The notes: generated by a model from the letters alone, not told the origin. Numbered from the stretch's first letter, positions 1-10,806 are shown. The stretch: DNA of 64,000 nt from Symbiodinium natans (GCA_905221605.1 CAJNDS010001402.1:476501-540500), one strand, 5' to 3'. Numbers and translations: made by a program.

Positions 1-53
1 GTTACATTTGTGTCCTTGAAGCCCGAAAGCCCTACAACATCTCAAAAACTCAG

Positions 54-88
54 AGCTGCAGCGCCTCGTGGGGATGAAACGTTTTCTG
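54..88 (+). CDS. probable short internal exon, coiled-coil-like
   Basis: Seen: CAG acceptor before 54 and GT donor at 89 (gtagttggg). The frame reads LQRLVGMKRFL. A CCCTAAA array follows in the next intron. No family recognised; a 9-bp match (GAGCTGCAG) recurs at the start of the next exon candidate. Confidence 0.45.
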
Positions 89-126
89 GTAGTTGGGAGT
101 AATTTGTGCTAGGTGGGTGGAACCCA

Positions 127-294
127 GACCCTAAACCCTATCCCTAAGCCTAAAGCCTAAAGCCTAAAGCCTGAACCCTGAACCCTAAACCCTAAACCCT
201 AAACCCTAAACCCTAAACCTTAAACCCTAAACCCTAAACTCGAACCCCAAACCCTATACCCTATCCCTAAACCCTGAACCCTGAACCCCAAACC
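127..294 (+). repeat. degenerate CCCTAAA array (about 170 bp)
   Basis: Tandem CCCTAAA with CCCTGAA, CCCCAAA and CCTAAAG variants. It lies directly upstream of the exon candidate at 307, the usual position for C-orientation arrays in this window. Confidence 0.9.
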
Positions 295-306
295 CGGGAG
301 CTGCAG

Positions 307-397
307 GGGTCAGCACTACCAGCAGATGCTCCGTGGCGGCGACGCTGCGCAGCAGCACCTGATGAACGAGCGAGAGCGCCAGAGGCCGCCACTTCAG
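307..397 (+). CDS. probable exon, Gln/Arg-rich segment
   Basis: Preceded by a CCCTAAA array and a CAG acceptor; followed by TTTAGGG-like sequence near 409. One frame reads GQHYQQMLRGGDAAQQH then LMNERERQRPPLQ, a hydrophilic coiled-coil-like composition. A second frame is also open and the 3' boundary lacks a GT, so frame and end are tentative. Confidence 0.45.
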
Positions 398-745
398 GGG
401 CTTTTGGGGGTTTAGGGTTAGGATTTACTGTTGGGATAGCTCCCCTTTAAACCAACTGTCCTCAACAGTACCCCCCCGATTATAATCCCTACTAAGGACT
501 GTTTGTATACGGGGGAACATCCGAAAGTTTAGGACTTACGGTTTCAAGATTTGAGGGGTTTAGCGGTCAGGGCTTAAGCTTCTAAGCTTCCTTCGAGACT
601 TTCCAGACGCAAGCCTTGTTCTTGCACGATGTCGGCATTACGCCCTGAATGCGGTGCTTATAGACTGGCTTATGACGTGACTTCATTGGATGGGGTGCGA
701 CCGACAAGGATCTACCATTCGTTCGGTAAATTGACAGGCTTGCAG

Positions 746-789
746 CGCAGCAAGCAGCTGCTGCACAGCAGCATCACCACGGCGGCTAC
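746..789 (+). CDS. probable short exon
   Basis: TTGCAG acceptor and GT donor (gtgata). The frame reads RSKQLLHSSITTAA. Protein family unknown. Confidence 0.45.
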
Positions 790-2381
790 GTGATAGCGGA
801 CAGCCCGGCTGAGGTTTCGGTTTTCGGGTTGAGGGCTGAGGCTGCCTCTTCTTCGCCGGCCCTCAAACGAGTTGTCCTGCACATGTGCAGTGTTCGTGAT
901 GTGCATCTACCGAGTAAGGTTCAAGAGGCTGCCACCTGAGTCATCGGGCTAGACTGTATACCCACGGCTCCTGTAAAGCTCGATGCTTCACCAGCCTGGC
1001 CAGTGTCAAGTTGGATCGGATGACCTTTGGATGGTTTCGGGGTTGGTGTTCACCTTTCCATTCAATCCCTTGCCGGGGAGTTGCATCCCACCTGGCAGAA
1101 AAAACTTCGGAAGGACGAGTGCGGGTTGCAAAATGAAGTGTCTTCCCTTGTAGTTTAGGAATCTTAGATTCCATGTGACAACGCCTGATGCACCGCCTGG
1201 GACGCGTAGGAAGAAAGGATGATCGCTGACACCTTGCCTCCGCCCTGGTGCAGGGTTTACATGTTAGGGTTCGGTGTTTGCGGTCAGGGCCCAGGGTTCA
1301 CGTCAGTCTACATCGTGTCTCAAAGTTGGCCAATGAAATGTCCCCGACAGCTACCATCCAGGATGCTCCACGGCAAGCCGCATTGAATGAGAAGCATTGA
1401 GCACTGCAGTCAGCTGCAATGACAGACAGAGGTGCAGTCATGGCAATATCTAAGCCCCAAACCCTAAACCCATATAATCCTTCTCTCCTAGGCCCGAAAT
1501 CGGAAGGCTCTGACGCTGAAATTCTCAACCCTGGGGCCCCGTGCGCCCACAACTAGACCGGTGTGGATGGATTTTGTGGGTTGTGTCTAGATCGGCCGTT
1601 AACAGCCGTGAATTTTAGAGGGCGTCCAAGAACAGCAGCCGAGCGAGCCATGAAGCCCTGCCATCGTTAGCTGAGGGGCCCAAACTCCAAGCCCTAAACC
1701 ACCTGAGCCCGGTAACCCTAAACGCTCAAACTTAAGCCAAACTCCACCCCCAAATAGAAGTCCCCATGCACTCTTTCCGAGAATTCCGCCCCCCCCAATT
1801 TGGGCTTTAGAGCCTTTAGGCTTACTCCTGGCCACCCCGGCAAGGCCCCACCTGACGAAGTGGTCCTCGCAGCTCCTGATCTTCCGCAGCGTGCCGAAGC
1901 TCCAAATGTCAGGCGCTCATCCTCATCCGTCAAACTCCATGTGTCCACTACTTGAAGGTGCAGGGTATTTGTAAGCCCAGTTATAACTGTACTTATGAGC
2001 CCCTAAGTCTTCTGAGTGGGCTATAAGTAGACGTATAGTTGTGGTTATAAGTACCCATTAACCTGCAAGAAGTCTGCATGAGACATGTAAGCCCGGAGCC
2101 ACACAAACCCCAATCCTGCAGTACAGCCTACACCCACGCTCAATATAAGCCTGAAGCCCCAGATCCTACATACGAAACTCATCACGGCTCGGCCACCTGG
2201 AAGCGTACGTAGGAAATCGAGTTCAGGGCTCAGGATTTGGGGTTTTCAGGCTTGGGGTTTTGAGCGCTTCACAGGGGTGAAGTATTTAGGGTTTTCCCCT
2301 GAAACCCTGAACCCGAACCCTATCTAGGGTTTTGGGTTATTAGGTGTAGGGCTGCATGTCCCTCTGCAACTGGCTACTTAG
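790..2381. other. non-coding stretch, no supported gene
   Basis: Mixed degenerate CCCTAAA/TTTAGGG words and unique sequence. Short open frames on both strands overlap each other and show no protein-like composition. Confidence 0.5.
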
Positions 2382-2465
2382 GTGGATCGCCTGGGCCATC
2401 GACCGCGCGGTGAAGGAAGTTCTGGCTGCGGTGGCGAACACCTCAGTGCCCAGACAAGGGGGGAG
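2382..2465 (+). CDS. probable exon, amphipathic helix segment
   Basis: Acceptor ttag at 2380-2381 and donor gtgttg at 2466. One frame reads WIAWAIDRAVKEVLAAVAN. An overlapping frame from the same boundaries is also open, so the frame choice rests on composition only. No family recognised. Confidence 0.5.
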
Positions 2466-2763
2466 GTGTTGTTCTCAGTCAGGGCCCGAGGAACCCCAAT
2501 TCGATCGACATTCGCGAAACCTTGGACCTCAGAATTCCGTACGAGGGCGGGTGGCGCAGTTTTGGATCAGCACGTAGAACACCCAAAGAGTGAGAGTGTA
2601 GTGCACTCGAACACCCTAAATCCTACCCCTAGAGCCTGGTTTTTGAATCCTAAACGGCACATAAAGCCCAACAAACCCTGAGCCTTGAGCCGACTTTTCT
2701 TTGGGCTCTTTGGGCCCCCTGAATTCAAAGCTTCGACAACCCTGAGCCTTCCGGAGTGCGATG

Positions 2764-2962
2764 CCTAAACCCTAAACCCTAAACCCTAAACCCTAAACCC
2801 TAAACCCTAAACCCCAAACCCGAAACCCGAAACCCGAAACCCGAAACCCGAAACCCGAAACCCGAAACCCGAAACCCTAAACCCTAAATCCTAAACCCTA
2901 AACCCTAAACCCTAAACCCTAAACCCTAAACCCTAAACCCTAAACCCTAAACCCTAAACCCA
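2764..2962 (+). repeat. long CCCTAAA array with an internal CCCGAAA block
   Basis: About 200 bp. A central block near 2813-2872 consists of CCCGAAA heptamers, a homogenised variant inside an otherwise canonical array. The array ends in CCCTAAACCCAG, which is itself the acceptor of the next exon. Confidence 0.95.
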
Positions 2963-2963
2963 G

Positions 2964-3020
2964 GCCGACCGCAGCAGCAGCCTCGCCAGCTATGCGGCCG
3001 TGGCCATGGCACCAGACCGA
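2964..3020 (+). CDS. probable exon
   Basis: Acceptor CCCAG is the last unit of the CCCTAAA array; donor gtacct at 3021. Phase 0 at both ends; reads ADRSSSLASYAAVAMAPDR. A TTTAGGG block follows 30 bp downstream, giving the mirrored flanking pattern. Confidence 0.55.
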
Positions 3021-3050
3021 GTACCTGCTTTGTCAAGTTTGAAGCCAGAG

Positions 3051-3098
3051 TTTAGGGTTTAGGGTTTCGGGTTTAGAGTTTAGGGTTTAGGGTTTAGG
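3051..3098 (+). repeat. TTTAGGG block after exon
   Basis: TTTAGGG units with TTTCGGG and TTTAGAG variants, in the opposite orientation to the array upstream of the exon at 2964. Confidence 0.9.
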
Positions 3099-3290
3099 GA
3101 GGCCTTGGAGACTTGGAGACATTTCACATTTTCCCTTATTGAGTTGAAAGAGGATCATATTTCAGGAATGTTTTTCAGAGGGCTTTAGGGGCCATTTTCC
3201 AGACAACCGAAGGCCCCAGAAGCCTAAACCCTAACCTGAACCTGACTTTATGTTTCCTTGATGATGCCCTTGTACTTCTGATTGCTTCAG

Positions 3291-3415
3291 AATGCGAGGG
3301 GCCTTGGGTTCAGGAAGATTGCTGGCATTCGGGTTGACAGCCCTGAAGGAGCACCCAGAACCCGCTCTATTCTAACGTCGTTGGTCAACCATCTAAATGA
3401 TACCCCGATTGGGGG
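3291..3415 (+). CDS. probable exon of an unrecognised protein
   Basis: TTGCTTCAG acceptor, donor gtagat. 41 codons open, reading NARGLGFRKIAGIRVDSPEG and later SILTSLVNHLNDTPIGG. Composition is convincingly coding. An overlapping minus-strand frame is rejected as a shadow. Confidence 0.65.
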
Positions 3416-3439
3416 GTAGATATCAACAACACCTAACAG

Positions 3440-3577
3440 TGTCCTCCAGCTCATACACCCCAAACTCTTAAAGCTTCTTTGGTCCCTGTTATCATTCGGC
3501 AGGCAGTCAAGGACTTCGTCTTTGAAGTCGAAGAAGATCTGCTGCGCAAGGCCGGTTGCGTGAGAAACTTTGCGTAA
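3440..3577 (+). CDS. probable continuing exon, frame unsettled
   Basis: Two plus-strand frames are open. One (VLQLIHPKLLKLLWSLLSFG) is phase-compatible with 3291-3415 if a 24-nt intron at 3416-3439 is spliced. The other (SLVPVIIRQAVKDFVFEVEE, stop at 3575-3577) would need a different acceptor near 3473. Coding nature is likely; the join is not settled. Confidence 0.5.
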   Translation, partial: CPPAHTPQTLKASLVPVIIRQAVKDFVFEVEEDLLRKAGCVRNFA

Positions 3578-4881
3578 CAGGGTCACGGACTTTAGGATGG
3601 GGCAACCGTATTTGCATTCCTATAGTAGAGGTACTTTAGGCATGTAAATCTGAGTTTTTGCCGGTTGTTCGGGCCCGCGGCCGACGATGTTTCAAGAGAA
3701 GGACCTTCACCTAAAGGTGCTTTTCGAAAAACCATGCAGTTGGCCAGATTTCTTCGGCCCTTTGTATTGATGCCAGGGGTTCTCTGAGCAGTTGAGCCAA
3801 AGGATATTGGGTGTGGAGTTTGTTTGTTTCGTTTTAATAACTGCACTGCCTAGCAGTACCCTTCTTCCCTTTTTGGGGGGCTTCAACCCCTTTATGCAAA
3901 AAGGGGCACCCTTTTTGATCCTCGATTACTGGGCAACCTGGAACAACAGTGCTACTTGTAACCAAGGGGTTCAAAGGATGCCTCCACAATCGCACGAAAT
4001 TTTGGGGGTTTGAGTTTTGGGCTGTATACAGACCCAAGAACGGCGTCTTGGGTTTAGAAACCCTAAGCCCTATACGCTAGACCCTAGCACTGAGCCCACA
4101 CGGGCGAGTAGAGCTTCCGCTGGAGTCGAGCGGGCATGTCTGGGATGTCCAACCCTTCCCTAGATCCCAAAGCCCCCTGATCATCGTAGAGGGAGCGACC
4201 TCCATGGGAGTCGCTGTCGCCGGCTCGCTGGCGCTCGTCATGTGCCGGAAACTCAGGACTTGGGGCGGGTTGAGGGCAAGGGCCCCGCTTAGCCTGTGTA
4301 ACCACATATCCCATAGCCCTAGACTCCCGAGCCCTACCGCCCTAGAGTTAACCCTCGTAACCCTATAGCCCGCGACCCGAGATAGCCCATTCGAAGAAAC
4401 ACTGGCATAAATTGCTGTCTGTTAGGTTTTCCCGCGCCCCTGCATTTTTGATCGCACCCGCTTTTCTTTTGAGACTGAAATTCAACAGGATGTGCTGTTG
4501 GCCACCCTAACCTCTGAACCCGCCCCCCCCCCCCCCTATACTCCTAAACCAATCTGCATCATGATGGTCATGGCCGTCGTGAATGGCAGTTGGCATGCTT
4601 ACAGGGCGGTTTTAGGGCTTAGATGGCCTATTGAGTCCATAGGGCATGTACCTGGGACCCTCTTTACCTACAGCTTTTCTACCTACGAACCAAGGGTAGT
4701 TACTACTAAACCTGTAATTAGGCAGATAGAGTCCCAGGTAGGCCTTAGGGCTAAGTAAGAGTGCTCCCGAATGCCCTCAACCCCCGAAATTCTGAAATTC
4801 AAGGCAGGGATGCCATGCGCGTTTCCCTGACGCCCCGGCCTCAGAGGAATCCTTGGGGGAGGTCTCCTTCAACCCTGAACC
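3578..4881. other. no settled gene; ambiguous open region 4080-4356
   Basis: Both strands of 4084-4314 are open over more than 70 codons. The plus frame has a membrane-like stretch (MGVAVAGSLALVM); the minus frame is acidic and hydrophilic (PEFPAHDERQRAGDSDSHGG). No splice evidence decides. The rest is degenerate repeat. Confidence 0.35.
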
Positions 4882-4974
4882 CAAACCCTAAACCCTAAAC
4901 CCTAAACCCCAAACCCTGAACCCTAAACCCTAAACCCTAAACCCTAAAACCCTAAACCCTAAACCCTAAACCCC
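4882..4974 (+). repeat. CCCTAAA array
   Basis: About 90 bp of CCCTAAA with rare CCCCAAA and CCCTGAA variants and one extra A. Confidence 0.9.
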
Positions 4975-5565
4975 TGTGGCCTCTGGTGGATTGGAGAGCA
5001 TCATGGGACGAGCGCTTTTATCGGGTTAGGGAGGGTTGGTTTAGGGTTGGTTCAATCAGGGCAGCGGAGCTGTTTCGACGAATGTGTTATGGTAGCAAAA
5101 GAGAGTGTGCGAGACAGTGGGAAGCGCCGCAAGACAGCCAGACAAAAGATGTAATCAAAGAGGACGCTGTAACACAAGGGCGGCCGTCGCAATCCTACTT
5201 TTTGAGCAACCTGGCAAAGAGTCCCCGATAATTTAAACCCTATGCCCAAATGGTGGTTCTGAGAATTGAATTATGGTCCATTATGGGCAGCCTTCATGAA
5301 TTTTACTTGGAACCCCCAAACAATCACGGCGACTTTAGTAACTTTAGACTCTAGACCCCAAAACCCTCCGTCTGTTCCCCAAGACGGATCGCAATGTTGG
5401 GTAGTTGGGCGCCTTCCCCCTCGCGATTTCATGACAGTTCCGTCCACAAGGCCCTGGTGAATTTCGGAGAATCCTCAACAAGCGTGCGTGCTTATTCAGG
5501 CTTTGCAGGGTTTAGATATGGGGTTAGCAGTTTAGAGCTGGTAGTGTTGAGGACCAGGGTTCCAG

Positions 5566-5659
5566 ATGGAAGCTCGAGCTGCTGCTAAGGACACACTTGT
5601 GGCACGTATTCATGCAGATGTTCGGCAGCAAGGACAGACGCGCCGCCATACTGCCCCAG
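5566..5659 (+). CDS. probable exon, basic helical segment
   Basis: Acceptor TTCCAG, donor gtccag. Reads MEARAAAKDTLVARIHADVR then QQGQTRRHTAP. Directly followed by a TTTAGGG array. The first codon is ATG, so it could be an initial exon, though an acceptor precedes it. Confidence 0.65.
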
Positions 5660-5664
5660 GTCCA

Positions 5665-5738
5665 GGGTTTAGGGTTTAGGGTTTAGGGTTTAGGGTTTAG
5701 GGTTTAGGGTTTAGGGTTTAAGGTTTAGGGCTTAGAGT
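5665..5738 (+). repeat. TTTAGGG array after exon
   Basis: Seven near-perfect TTTAGGG units followed by decayed ones, starting 5 bp into the putative intron. Confidence 0.95.
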
Positions 5739-5740
5739 TT

Positions 5741-7038
5741 AGAGTATACACTCAAACCCCCCAGCCCAGGTTGCTTTGGTGAATTTTCTTTCCTTTTTGT
5801 CAGCACGTCCAAAACTATCAAGACTGACCCTCAATTAGATGTGAAACAACGCGCAAGTGTTGTTAGGAATGTCATCGCCGTGCATCCTTTTGTCAACTGG
5901 ATATGTGTATAAATACGTGTAAATATACACATGTGTATGTATATGTATGTATATACACACGTACGCGTTTTTCGTTCAAGACACACACACACACACACAC
6001 CCCTGCCCATAGCAGATCTCATGGTGTGCTTTTCGGGAAAATGGGCTCCCAGAACACTGAAATCTTGCCCCTAAACCGTAAACCCCAAACCCTTGACGTC
6101 TATGGCCATCTGACCTTTGAAGTGCGTAGAAGCATTGAGGCTTAGGTGCATGAACATCTTGAGGTGCAGGCCTGGCGGCTTCAGGCGGGTTTAGGGTTGA
6201 GGGTTTAGGGCTTAGGCATGTGCTTGGGAAGCGGCCCACATCCCGGCCACTGACCGATCATTCGTCCAGGCAGCCTCCTTTAGCACATGCCGAGCAGACA
6301 AAGCGCAGTGCAACCTCGAAACCCTGTGGACCCTATACCGTAAACGCCAATTAGAGTTGGAGATCGGTCTCAACCCTGCCACTGCAGGCAAAGCTAAGGA
6401 CCTGGTCTTGCTAGTGTCACTCCTTAGCCGCTTATGCTTCAGAGTGTCAGCCAAGGGGCCGGAAACCGAGAACCCTGCAAACCCTAAACCCCGACGCCCT
6501 TCGGCCTAGCCAAGAGCTTACTCGCGTACATGGCTTTGCCCCTCACAGTGCTGGCTGTGCTGGGCTACTCGGCGGCACGAGGGTTCGGTGGCAGCGAGAC
6601 GTACCGTTACTACTAAGAGCATAGGAGACAGTTTTGGCCGTTGAAGCCGGAGTAGCCACAGCCACCCGAGGTTGCCCCATGTCAGGGAAGCCATTTCTGG
6701 CTGCATGCATAGCCGCATATAGCTGTATAGATCTATGAATGATGACACCTTCAGTGCCTTCTTCCACACCAGGCTCCTCCGCATCAGCTGCGCCATGGTG
6801 GCCAAGGCACCCTTTAGGGCTTGGAGGGGTTGAGGCTGTGTAGGGTTTAGGACAGCAAGCTTGCCATTCGTACCTTGTGGCTCCTTGATGCATACTTCGA
6901 GTGCACCTCTAGCAGCTGCTGGCTGGTAGATGAATAGGCCGCGGCCTTAGGTGTGGCTACGCATCCATACTTGAATGGCTTTTGAGAAGAAGCCCCTTCG
7001 GAAGCCCCTTCCTCCAGAGAGCCGTTGATCTGTTGTAA
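5741..7038. other. spacer with (CA)n and an unassigned open frame
   Basis: AT-rich TATGTA/(CA)n stretch at 5900-6002. From about 6218 to 6508 a plus frame of 95 codons is open without ATG (includes KAKDLVLLVSLLSRLCFRV), and a minus frame overlaps. I cannot decide whether either is used. Confidence 0.4.
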
Positions 7039-7313
7039 TCAATGCTCGCCATCTTCGCCCCCAGAGCCCACGGCCGAATGGGCTTGCAATAGCAAGCGCG
7101 CCACCTCAGTGTGACCCTTCGATTCGCAGATGCGCGACTGCCATTCTCGTCCGTCAAGTCCTTGTCCGCCCGGGCTTCAACAAGCAAGCGCACCACCTCA
7201 ACGTTTGCAGATGCACAGAAAAGGGCAGAGTTGCCAAGCCCATCGGTGAAGTTCCTTGTCCGCACCGGCTTCCAACAGGATGCGCCCCGCCTCAACGTGG
7301 CCTTTGGCTATAT
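7039..7313 (-). pseudogene. ankyrin-repeat fossil, minus strand
   Basis: Three ankyrin-like units read on the minus strand: GHVEAGRILLEAGADKE, then NVEVVRLLVEARADKDLTDE, then GHTEVARLLLQAHSA ending at a TGA (7039-7041). Each lies in a different frame, so at least two frameshifts break it. The unit consensus (GHVEVVRLLLEAGADKDL) is typical of ankyrin proteins abundant in Symbiodiniaceae. Not translatable as one protein. Confidence 0.8.
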
Positions 7314-7366
7314 ATCTTGCGGGGGCGTGGGGGGAGGTGCATCGAATCCTATGAACCCCAAAAACA

Positions 7367-7572
7367 CTATGCACATGGCCGTTAATGGCCACGTTGAGGC
7401 AATGCGGGTGCTGCTGGGAGCTGGTGGGGACGAGGATTTGACAGATTAACTTTGGCTCCACAGCCTCTGTGCTCTGCATCTGGCCGCTGGTCGGGGTTAT
7501 GTTGAGGTGGTGCAACGTACTTTCGCAGACAGGCACAAGCCTATAGTTCCGTTGAATTTCTGCGCTCTCTGA
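7367..7572 (+). pseudogene. ankyrin-repeat fossil, plus strand
   Basis: Reads NGHVEAMRVLLGAGGDEDL, then after a frameshift and stop, ALHLAAGRGYVEVVQR. These are the start and end of ankyrin units. It faces the minus-strand fossil head to head across about 53 bp. The GHVE codons of the two copies form a perfect 12-bp inverted match (7291-7302 and 7387-7398). Confidence 0.8.
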
Positions 7573-8310
7573 GCTCCGTAGTTCTCCGTTCAAGAACCGT
7601 AGGGTGAGGGGTTCAGGGCAAATACCGGAACCCTTTTGTTCAACTGCCGTTGCCCCAAGGGTCCTAAAGCATTCCTACACCTTCTAGAGACCCGAAAGTA
7701 GATGGAATGAGTTATCTTGGGATTGTGTTGTTTGTCCCCGAAATTTCTACCTTTAAAGCATGGCTGGCTGTAGACCCTGAAACCTAAACCCGAAAGCAAA
7801 GAGCCTCAACCGCCAAGCCTCAACCGCCAAACCTTATCTGTCACCCCAGTGGCCCTTTGTCCTGGACGCCGGCCATTCCTTGTGGCTTAAACCCTTGGAG
7901 CCTAAAGCCATCTGGATCCCTAAATCACAAGCCCAAAATCCCCCCCAAACTCCCGAAACAGCCCCCTACACCCTATGCACGGCACCAGAGGCATTCTGTC
8001 AGCGGCCAGTCTGCCGGAGGGTCCATGGTCGGGGGCTTGGTAGATCGGATGAATGGGGGGTTGAGGAGTTTGGGGTTTAGGGGGTTAGGGGGTTGTTAGG
8101 CTGAGTTTGGAGGTTGAGGAGTTCAAGAGCAGCCTCGAGTCTTAGGGTCGAGGCTTGAAGGACTTAAAAGTGTGTGGTTGAGGGTACCAAGGGTCAACAC
8201 CTCAAGTCAAAGCCACACCACCTCCCCTCATCCTTGAAACCCCAAAGCCCTGAAGCAAGAGGCTCAACACCAAAGGACCCTTAAACCCATACTGTAGAGC
8301 ACCCCAAAAC
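7573..8310. other. repeat-derived spacer
   Basis: Degenerate CCCTAAA and TTTAGGG words and unique sequence; no gene supported. Confidence 0.5.
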
Positions 8311-8452
8311 CCTAAACCCTAAACCCCCTATACCCCCTAAACCCCCTAGACCCCCTATACCCCCTAAACCCCCTAAACCCCCTAAACCCCCTAAACCCCC
8401 TAAACCCCCTAAACCCCCTAAACCCCCTAAACCCCCTAAACCCCCTAAACCC
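8311..8452 (+). repeat. array of the 9-mer CCCCCTAAA
   Basis: About 14 units of CCCCCTAAA, with CCCCCTATA and CCCCCTAGA variants. This is a length variant of the telomere-type heptamer with two extra C. Confidence 0.95.
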
Positions 8453-8572
8453 AAAGCCCCTGATGCGGTTAGGCGGTGAACCACCTCTTCGCCTTCTCGG
8501 CGGCCCGGCATGGAGTTCGGGGGGAAGCACGGAAGGAGTGTGGTCCTTGAGGGCCTTAAAAACCCTAAACCC

Positions 8573-8683
8573 TAGCTACCAATTGCTTAAGAAGCCCCCA
8601 AAAAATATAGATATTCTTCCTTATAAGGGCCATATAGGGATTCTTAGTTTGTATTTTGGGGGTTCTTAAGCAATCAGTAGCTA
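8573..8683. mobile_element. MITE-like hairpin element A
   Basis: Left arm TAGCTACCAATTGCTTAAGA with CCCCCAAAA after it; right arm is its inverse complement (TTTTGGGGGTTCTTAAGCAA then TCAGTAGCTA). Arms of about 34 bp with few mismatches enclose an AT-rich core. Too short to code; a non-autonomous inverted-repeat element is the simplest reading. Confidence 0.75.
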
Positions 8684-9180
8684 AAGTTATGTTTCTTGAG
8701 GGCTTAGGGCTTAGCATTCAGACAATTAGGGTTCCATGTGTTTTTTTTAAATTGGGCTCAGGGCTAGGGGGGTTGTAGGATGCCCAGATCAACAGCTTGT
8801 TCTGAGATTCTGGTTTGCATCGTTTCGGTGGATCCCAAACTCGGGAACCCCTAAGGCCGAGATAGACCGTGTGGCCAGTATGCCCTGACCTCTGAAACCG
8901 AGTTGCCTGAACCCCGACCCTTACATCAATCGCTTGTCGCGGAGACGTAAGCCTAAACCCTTAAGCCTTGGTTGCGATCCTGAAAACCCTAGAGCCCTCC
9001 GTCCTTAACATAGTATTCAACCCTAAAGCACGAAAACCCTGAAAACCTCCTAGCTCAACAGAGGAACCTGTAAACGAGAGAACCCCAGCTACCCGTAGCT
9101 CGAATCCTTGAACCTATTTAAATCCTAAACTCCAAACCCTGAACCCTAAACAGTGCACACTGAACCCTGAACCCTGAAAG

Positions 9181-9272
9181 CTCTCCGTCTGTTCCCCACG
9201 GGCTTGCACCGAGGCCAGTGTGGAGGGCGCCGGCGTGGCAGCAGGGTCTCCGCGACCCGGCTCCATGAGTAG
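9181..9272 (+). CDS. probable exon, Ala/Gly-rich
   Basis: Acceptor CTGAAAG after CCCTGAA repeats; donor gttttagg, a decayed GTTTAGGG. Reads ACTEASVEGAGVAAGSPRPG followed by SMS. Protein unknown. Confidence 0.55.
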
Positions 9273-9316
9273 GTTTTAGGGGTCTCTAGCAATATCGCGT
9301 GGGGCCGCACAACTTA

Positions 9317-9408
9317 CAGTAAACGCCAGAAATTTGGAACATGGATTCCCTTAAGTGTACTTCTTGGGGTATGGGGATAAGGATGTTCCAACTTTTTGGA
9401 GTTTACTG
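9317..9408. mobile_element. MITE-like hairpin element B
   Basis: CAGTAAACGCCAGAAATTTG at the left is the near inverse complement of the right end (TCCAACTTTTTGGAGTTTAC then TG). The right arm recurs near 14959-14982 with one mismatch, so this is a dispersed family. Confidence 0.75.
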
Positions 9409-10436
9409 GGTTGGGGTGCGGGGTGGGGTTCAATTAGGCTCGACTACATGACTTTCTGGGCGTTTTAGGGCCAGAACGGAAGTGGGGATACGAGCGACTC
9501 AGGATTTTCAAAGCATAGAAGGTTGATGGGCTTTAGGTTTTAGGGACTCCTTAAGGGGCTGCTGCAGTCCGTGTTTGGACTTAATTCGGTTATGTAGTGG
9601 TTTCAGGGTTAGAGGCTTTAGGATCGAAGCGTGTTGGCGCACACGATTGAAGATTGCAAAGTGTTTAGGATTTTCGGGTTCGGTTTGGAGTTCGGTGGTG
9701 GCTGCTTCGCTCAAGTAGCATCCCCGAGCCCAGTACCTTAAACCCTGTGATTTCCGTTTGACTGTCAGGCTTTGAATGCCCATCACGGCATATGAGCACC
9801 CAAGCAACCCAAAACCACGAAACGTAAAGCCCAAACCCCTATAACACCCTTAACTCCTCCAAAAGGTACGGCTGCGGCGTGCAGCCTGATGAGGCCATTT
9901 TCAGGGGAAAGAGGCAGTCGGATTGGGTTTCAGGTGCAGACTGTAGGATTTAGGAGGTATAGTTGGGGGGTGGGTGGACGGTGAAGGAGCAGGGTTGTAC
10001 TTAGGAAGCGGTTTGAAGTTTGGGGTTAGTTGCAGTTACACCATGTACCGTTACCGCCTGGTTTCGATTCCACGCAGCTTGGCCCCAGCTTCTTTTTTTC
10101 TGCAGCAATCGCCTGCGAGTATTGAAACCTAAGCCCCCAGAGTAACAGGATCAATCTCACGAGGCCACATCCATAGGCCGCACATCCGGAAGCCTTATAG
10201 CCCTAGCAGAGAGACCTTGGGATGTTTTCTCGAACGCGCTTTTTTGGGTTCTGAAAACCCTGGGTCGGAAAATCTTGTTCATGGGGGTTTAAGGGGCCAG
10301 CCTCGGACCTCAGGCCCATTAAGCCCTTATCGTTAATTCTGCCAACATTTTCCGGAACTTCCCGCACCTTGCCTGAGGGATAGATGACTGTCCAGCCTTA
10401 GTGTTTCATTCCGGCGTGATCACGAACATTTTGCAG
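9409..10436. other. long spacer or intron, nothing supported
   Basis: Unique and degenerate repeat sequence; a minus-strand open frame at 9508-9834 has no protein-like features. Confidence 0.5.
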
Positions 10437-10502
10437 GAAGATCGCTGCTACTACGGCCATGTGGATATTCCGGCTTCGGTCGGCTACGCGTGGCTTTCCT
10501 GA
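10437..10502 (+). CDS. probable terminal exon
   Basis: TTTTGCAG acceptor; reads EDRCYYGHVDIPASVGYAWL then S and TGA stop. Aromatic and charged composition is clearly protein-like. Family unknown. Confidence 0.6.
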   Translation, partial: EDRCYYGHVDIPASVGYAWLS

Positions 10503-10742
10503 AGCCACAACTTGGACCCTGAAATAAGGTCCCAAGTCCCGACCCTTACACAAGCCCTCCATCCCATACCACCAAGCCTAAAAGCTCATACAGCCCCTGC
10601 AACCCTAAGCCGCCCAAAGCTCGAACAGCACCTTGAACCATAAGTCGCAAATCTGCACCAGGAAAACTGGCCATAGATACCCAAGAAGAGTGCACAGTAG
10701 CATGTGAGGATGTAGGCTAGTTACTTTGGGCAGCCCCAACAG

Positions 10743-10806
10743 GTATCAGCGCTACCAGGAGGGTCACATCGACGACTTGGGTAACCTGTCCCTTGGCTAC
10801 ACTTGA
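10743..10806 (+). CDS. probable exon, possibly terminal
   Basis: Acceptor CCAACAG; reads YQRYQEGHIDDLGNLSLGYT then TGA. A donor-like gtaacc at 10781 offers an alternative 3' end. Confidence 0.5.

Noticed and set aside
127-297. Chromosome-end telomere at the left edge
   Set aside because: Arrays of both orientations recur throughout the 64 kb and are degenerate, with unique sequence to the left, so they are interstitial.
4077-4314. Gene on either strand
   Set aside because: Both strands look plausible and neither has convincing splice sites, so no gene was called.
5831-6022. Cys/Val-rich minus-strand frame
   Set aside because: Translation of (GT)n and TATGTA repeats.
8281-8530. Minus-strand GLGGLGG/RGFRGF repeat proteins
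   Set aside because: They are pure translations of the CCCCCTAAA array.
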